Assembly (NCBI GenBank): GCA_021805405.1
Contig: JAJZFK010000453.1
Span: 1 to 5,403, forward strand
Source: a bacterium
Lineage (GTDB): Bacteria > Armatimonadota > Chthonomonadetes > Chthonomonadales > Chthonomonadaceae
DNA: 5,403 bases
Direction of reading: 5' to 3'
A program made the position numbers and the translations under genes. Numbering within the stretch: the first letter of the stretch is position 1; each line of letters begins with the position of its first letter. The notes beneath the pieces are model-generated. The model was given only the letters and a program-made list of their open reading frames with translations. It did not search any database and was not told where the DNA came from. Of this stretch, positions 4,605 through 5,403 are shown in pieces.

Positions 4605-5403
4605 ATGGGTGTAACCTTAGAGCAGAAAGCGACTTGGCGCAGTAAAACTGGCCTTGCAGAAATGCTGAAAGGCGGCGTCATCATGGACGTCGCAAATGTG
4701 GAACAGGCGGTAATAGCCGAAAAGGCTGGCGCGGTAGCTGTTATGGCTCTCGAAAGAGTTCCGTCGGACATCCGTCAGCAGGGCGGCGTCGCTCGTATGT
4801 CGGACCCTCGAATGATCAAGGACATTATGGCTGCCGTTACCATTCCCGTAATGGCTAAGTGCCGAATTGGTCACCTTGCGGAGGCCCGCATCCTGGAGTC
4901 GCTTGGTGTCGATTATATTGACGAAAGTGAAGTCCTCACCCCTGCCGATGAGGAGAACCATGTAAACAAACTGGAGTACCGAGTTCCGTTTGTTTGTGGC
5001 TGTCGTGACCTGGGCGAGGCTCTACGGCGTATTGGTGAAGGTGCTGCGCTCATTCGTACCAAGGGTGAGGCCGGAACTGGTAATGTTGTTGAGGCGGTTC
5101 GCCACATGCGAACTCTCATGCGTGACATCGCAAGAATAAAATCGTTGCGCGAAGACGAGCTCATGGCTGCAGCCCGTGACTTAAAGGCCCCGTATGAACT
5201 GGTACTGGAAGTTCACGGTACGGGTCGCCTACCAGTACCTAACTTCTCTGCAGGTGGTATTGCAACGCCGGCCGACGCGGCTTTGATGATGATGCTTGGC
5301 GCGGAGAGCGTATTCGTAGGCAGCGGTATCTTTAAGTCATCCGATCCCAGCGAGCGCGCTGAGGCAATTGTTGCGGCAGTGACCTACTACAAGGATAGAT
5401 CGG
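4605..5403 (+). CDS. pdxS: Pyridoxal 5'-phosphate synthase subunit PdxS (3' end outside window)
   Basis: PdxS makes pyridoxal 5'-phosphate from ribose 5-phosphate, glyceraldehyde 3-phosphate and ammonia, in the DXP-independent vitamin B6 pathway. It forms a cytosolic dodecamer of (beta/alpha)8 barrels, and the ammonia comes from the glutaminase PdxT. The frame runs from ATG at 4605 to the right edge, 266 codons without a stop; family members are about 290-295 residues, so roughly 25-30 are missing. Active-site residues are in place: Asp28 in MDVAN, Lys85 in AKCRIGH, and Lys153 in RTKGEAGTGN. These match Asp24, Lys81 and Lys149 of the Bacillus enzyme with a constant offset of four. The phosphate-binding loops FSAGGIATPADAA (about 224-236) and VFVGSGIFKS (about 246-255) are also present. 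It follows recR by 75 nt with its own strong ribosome binding site and a possible operator, so it may be a separate unit. pdxT would be expected next. Confidence 0.97.
   Translation, partial: MGVTLEQKATWRSKTGLAEMLKGGVIMDVANVEQAVIAEKAGAVAVMALERVPSDIRQQGGVARMSDPRMIKDIMAAVTIPVMAKCRIGHLAEARILESLGVDYIDESEVLTPADEENHVNKLEYRVPFVCGCRDLGEALRRIGEGAALIRTKGEAGTGNVVEAVRHMRTLMRDIARIKSLREDELMAAARDLKAPYELVLEVHGTGRLPVPNFSAGGIATPADAALMMMLGAESVFVGSGIFKSSDPSERAEAIVAAVTYYKDRS

Overview
This window shows an ordinary bacterial housekeeping locus with every gene on the + strand. From left to right it holds: the C-terminal part of a HelD-like superfamily 1 helicase (cut by the left edge); a gene-free stretch of about 250 bases; a small signal recognition particle RNA gene (ffs) with its own -10 box; dnaX (DNA polymerase III clamp-loader subunit); a YbaB/EbfC-family nucleoid protein gene; recR (recombinational repair); and pdxS (pyridoxal 5'-phosphate synthase synthase subunit), cut by the right edge. 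I found no mobile element, CRISPR array, tRNA, rRNA or defence system.

The order ffs - dnaX - ybaB - recR matches the scr-dnaX-yaaK-recR order of Bacillus subtilis and resembles other Gram-positive-type genomes, where pdxS also lies not far away. HelD-like helicases and the PdxS route to vitamin B6 fit the same broad group (Bacillota, Actinomycetota and relatives). Base composition is intermediate and the SRP RNA is the short type without an Alu domain. The DnaX and YbaB sequences recall Terrabacteria such as Armatimonadota or Chloroflexota, but that is an impression and the phylum is not settled.

Spacing suggests that dnaX, ybaB and recR form one transcription unit, with gaps of 21 and 15 nt. 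DnaX builds the clamp loader, YbaB binds DNA, and RecR acts with RecF/RecO in gap repair, so the operon joins replication and repair. The ffs RNA has a perfect 22-bp closing stem followed by a short T-rich stretch, so it may be released independently or processed from a longer transcript. pdxS follows recR after 75 nt that contain a near-palindrome and is probably controlled at least partly on its own; its glutaminase partner pdxT would be expected beyond the right edge.

The points most worth a second look are modest: the long SRP RNA closing stem and its covarying apical pair, the dyad upstream of pdxS, several substitutions in otherwise conserved RecR motifs, and the in-frame TAG-separated junction of ybaB and recR. 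Nothing here amounts to a previously undescribed system.
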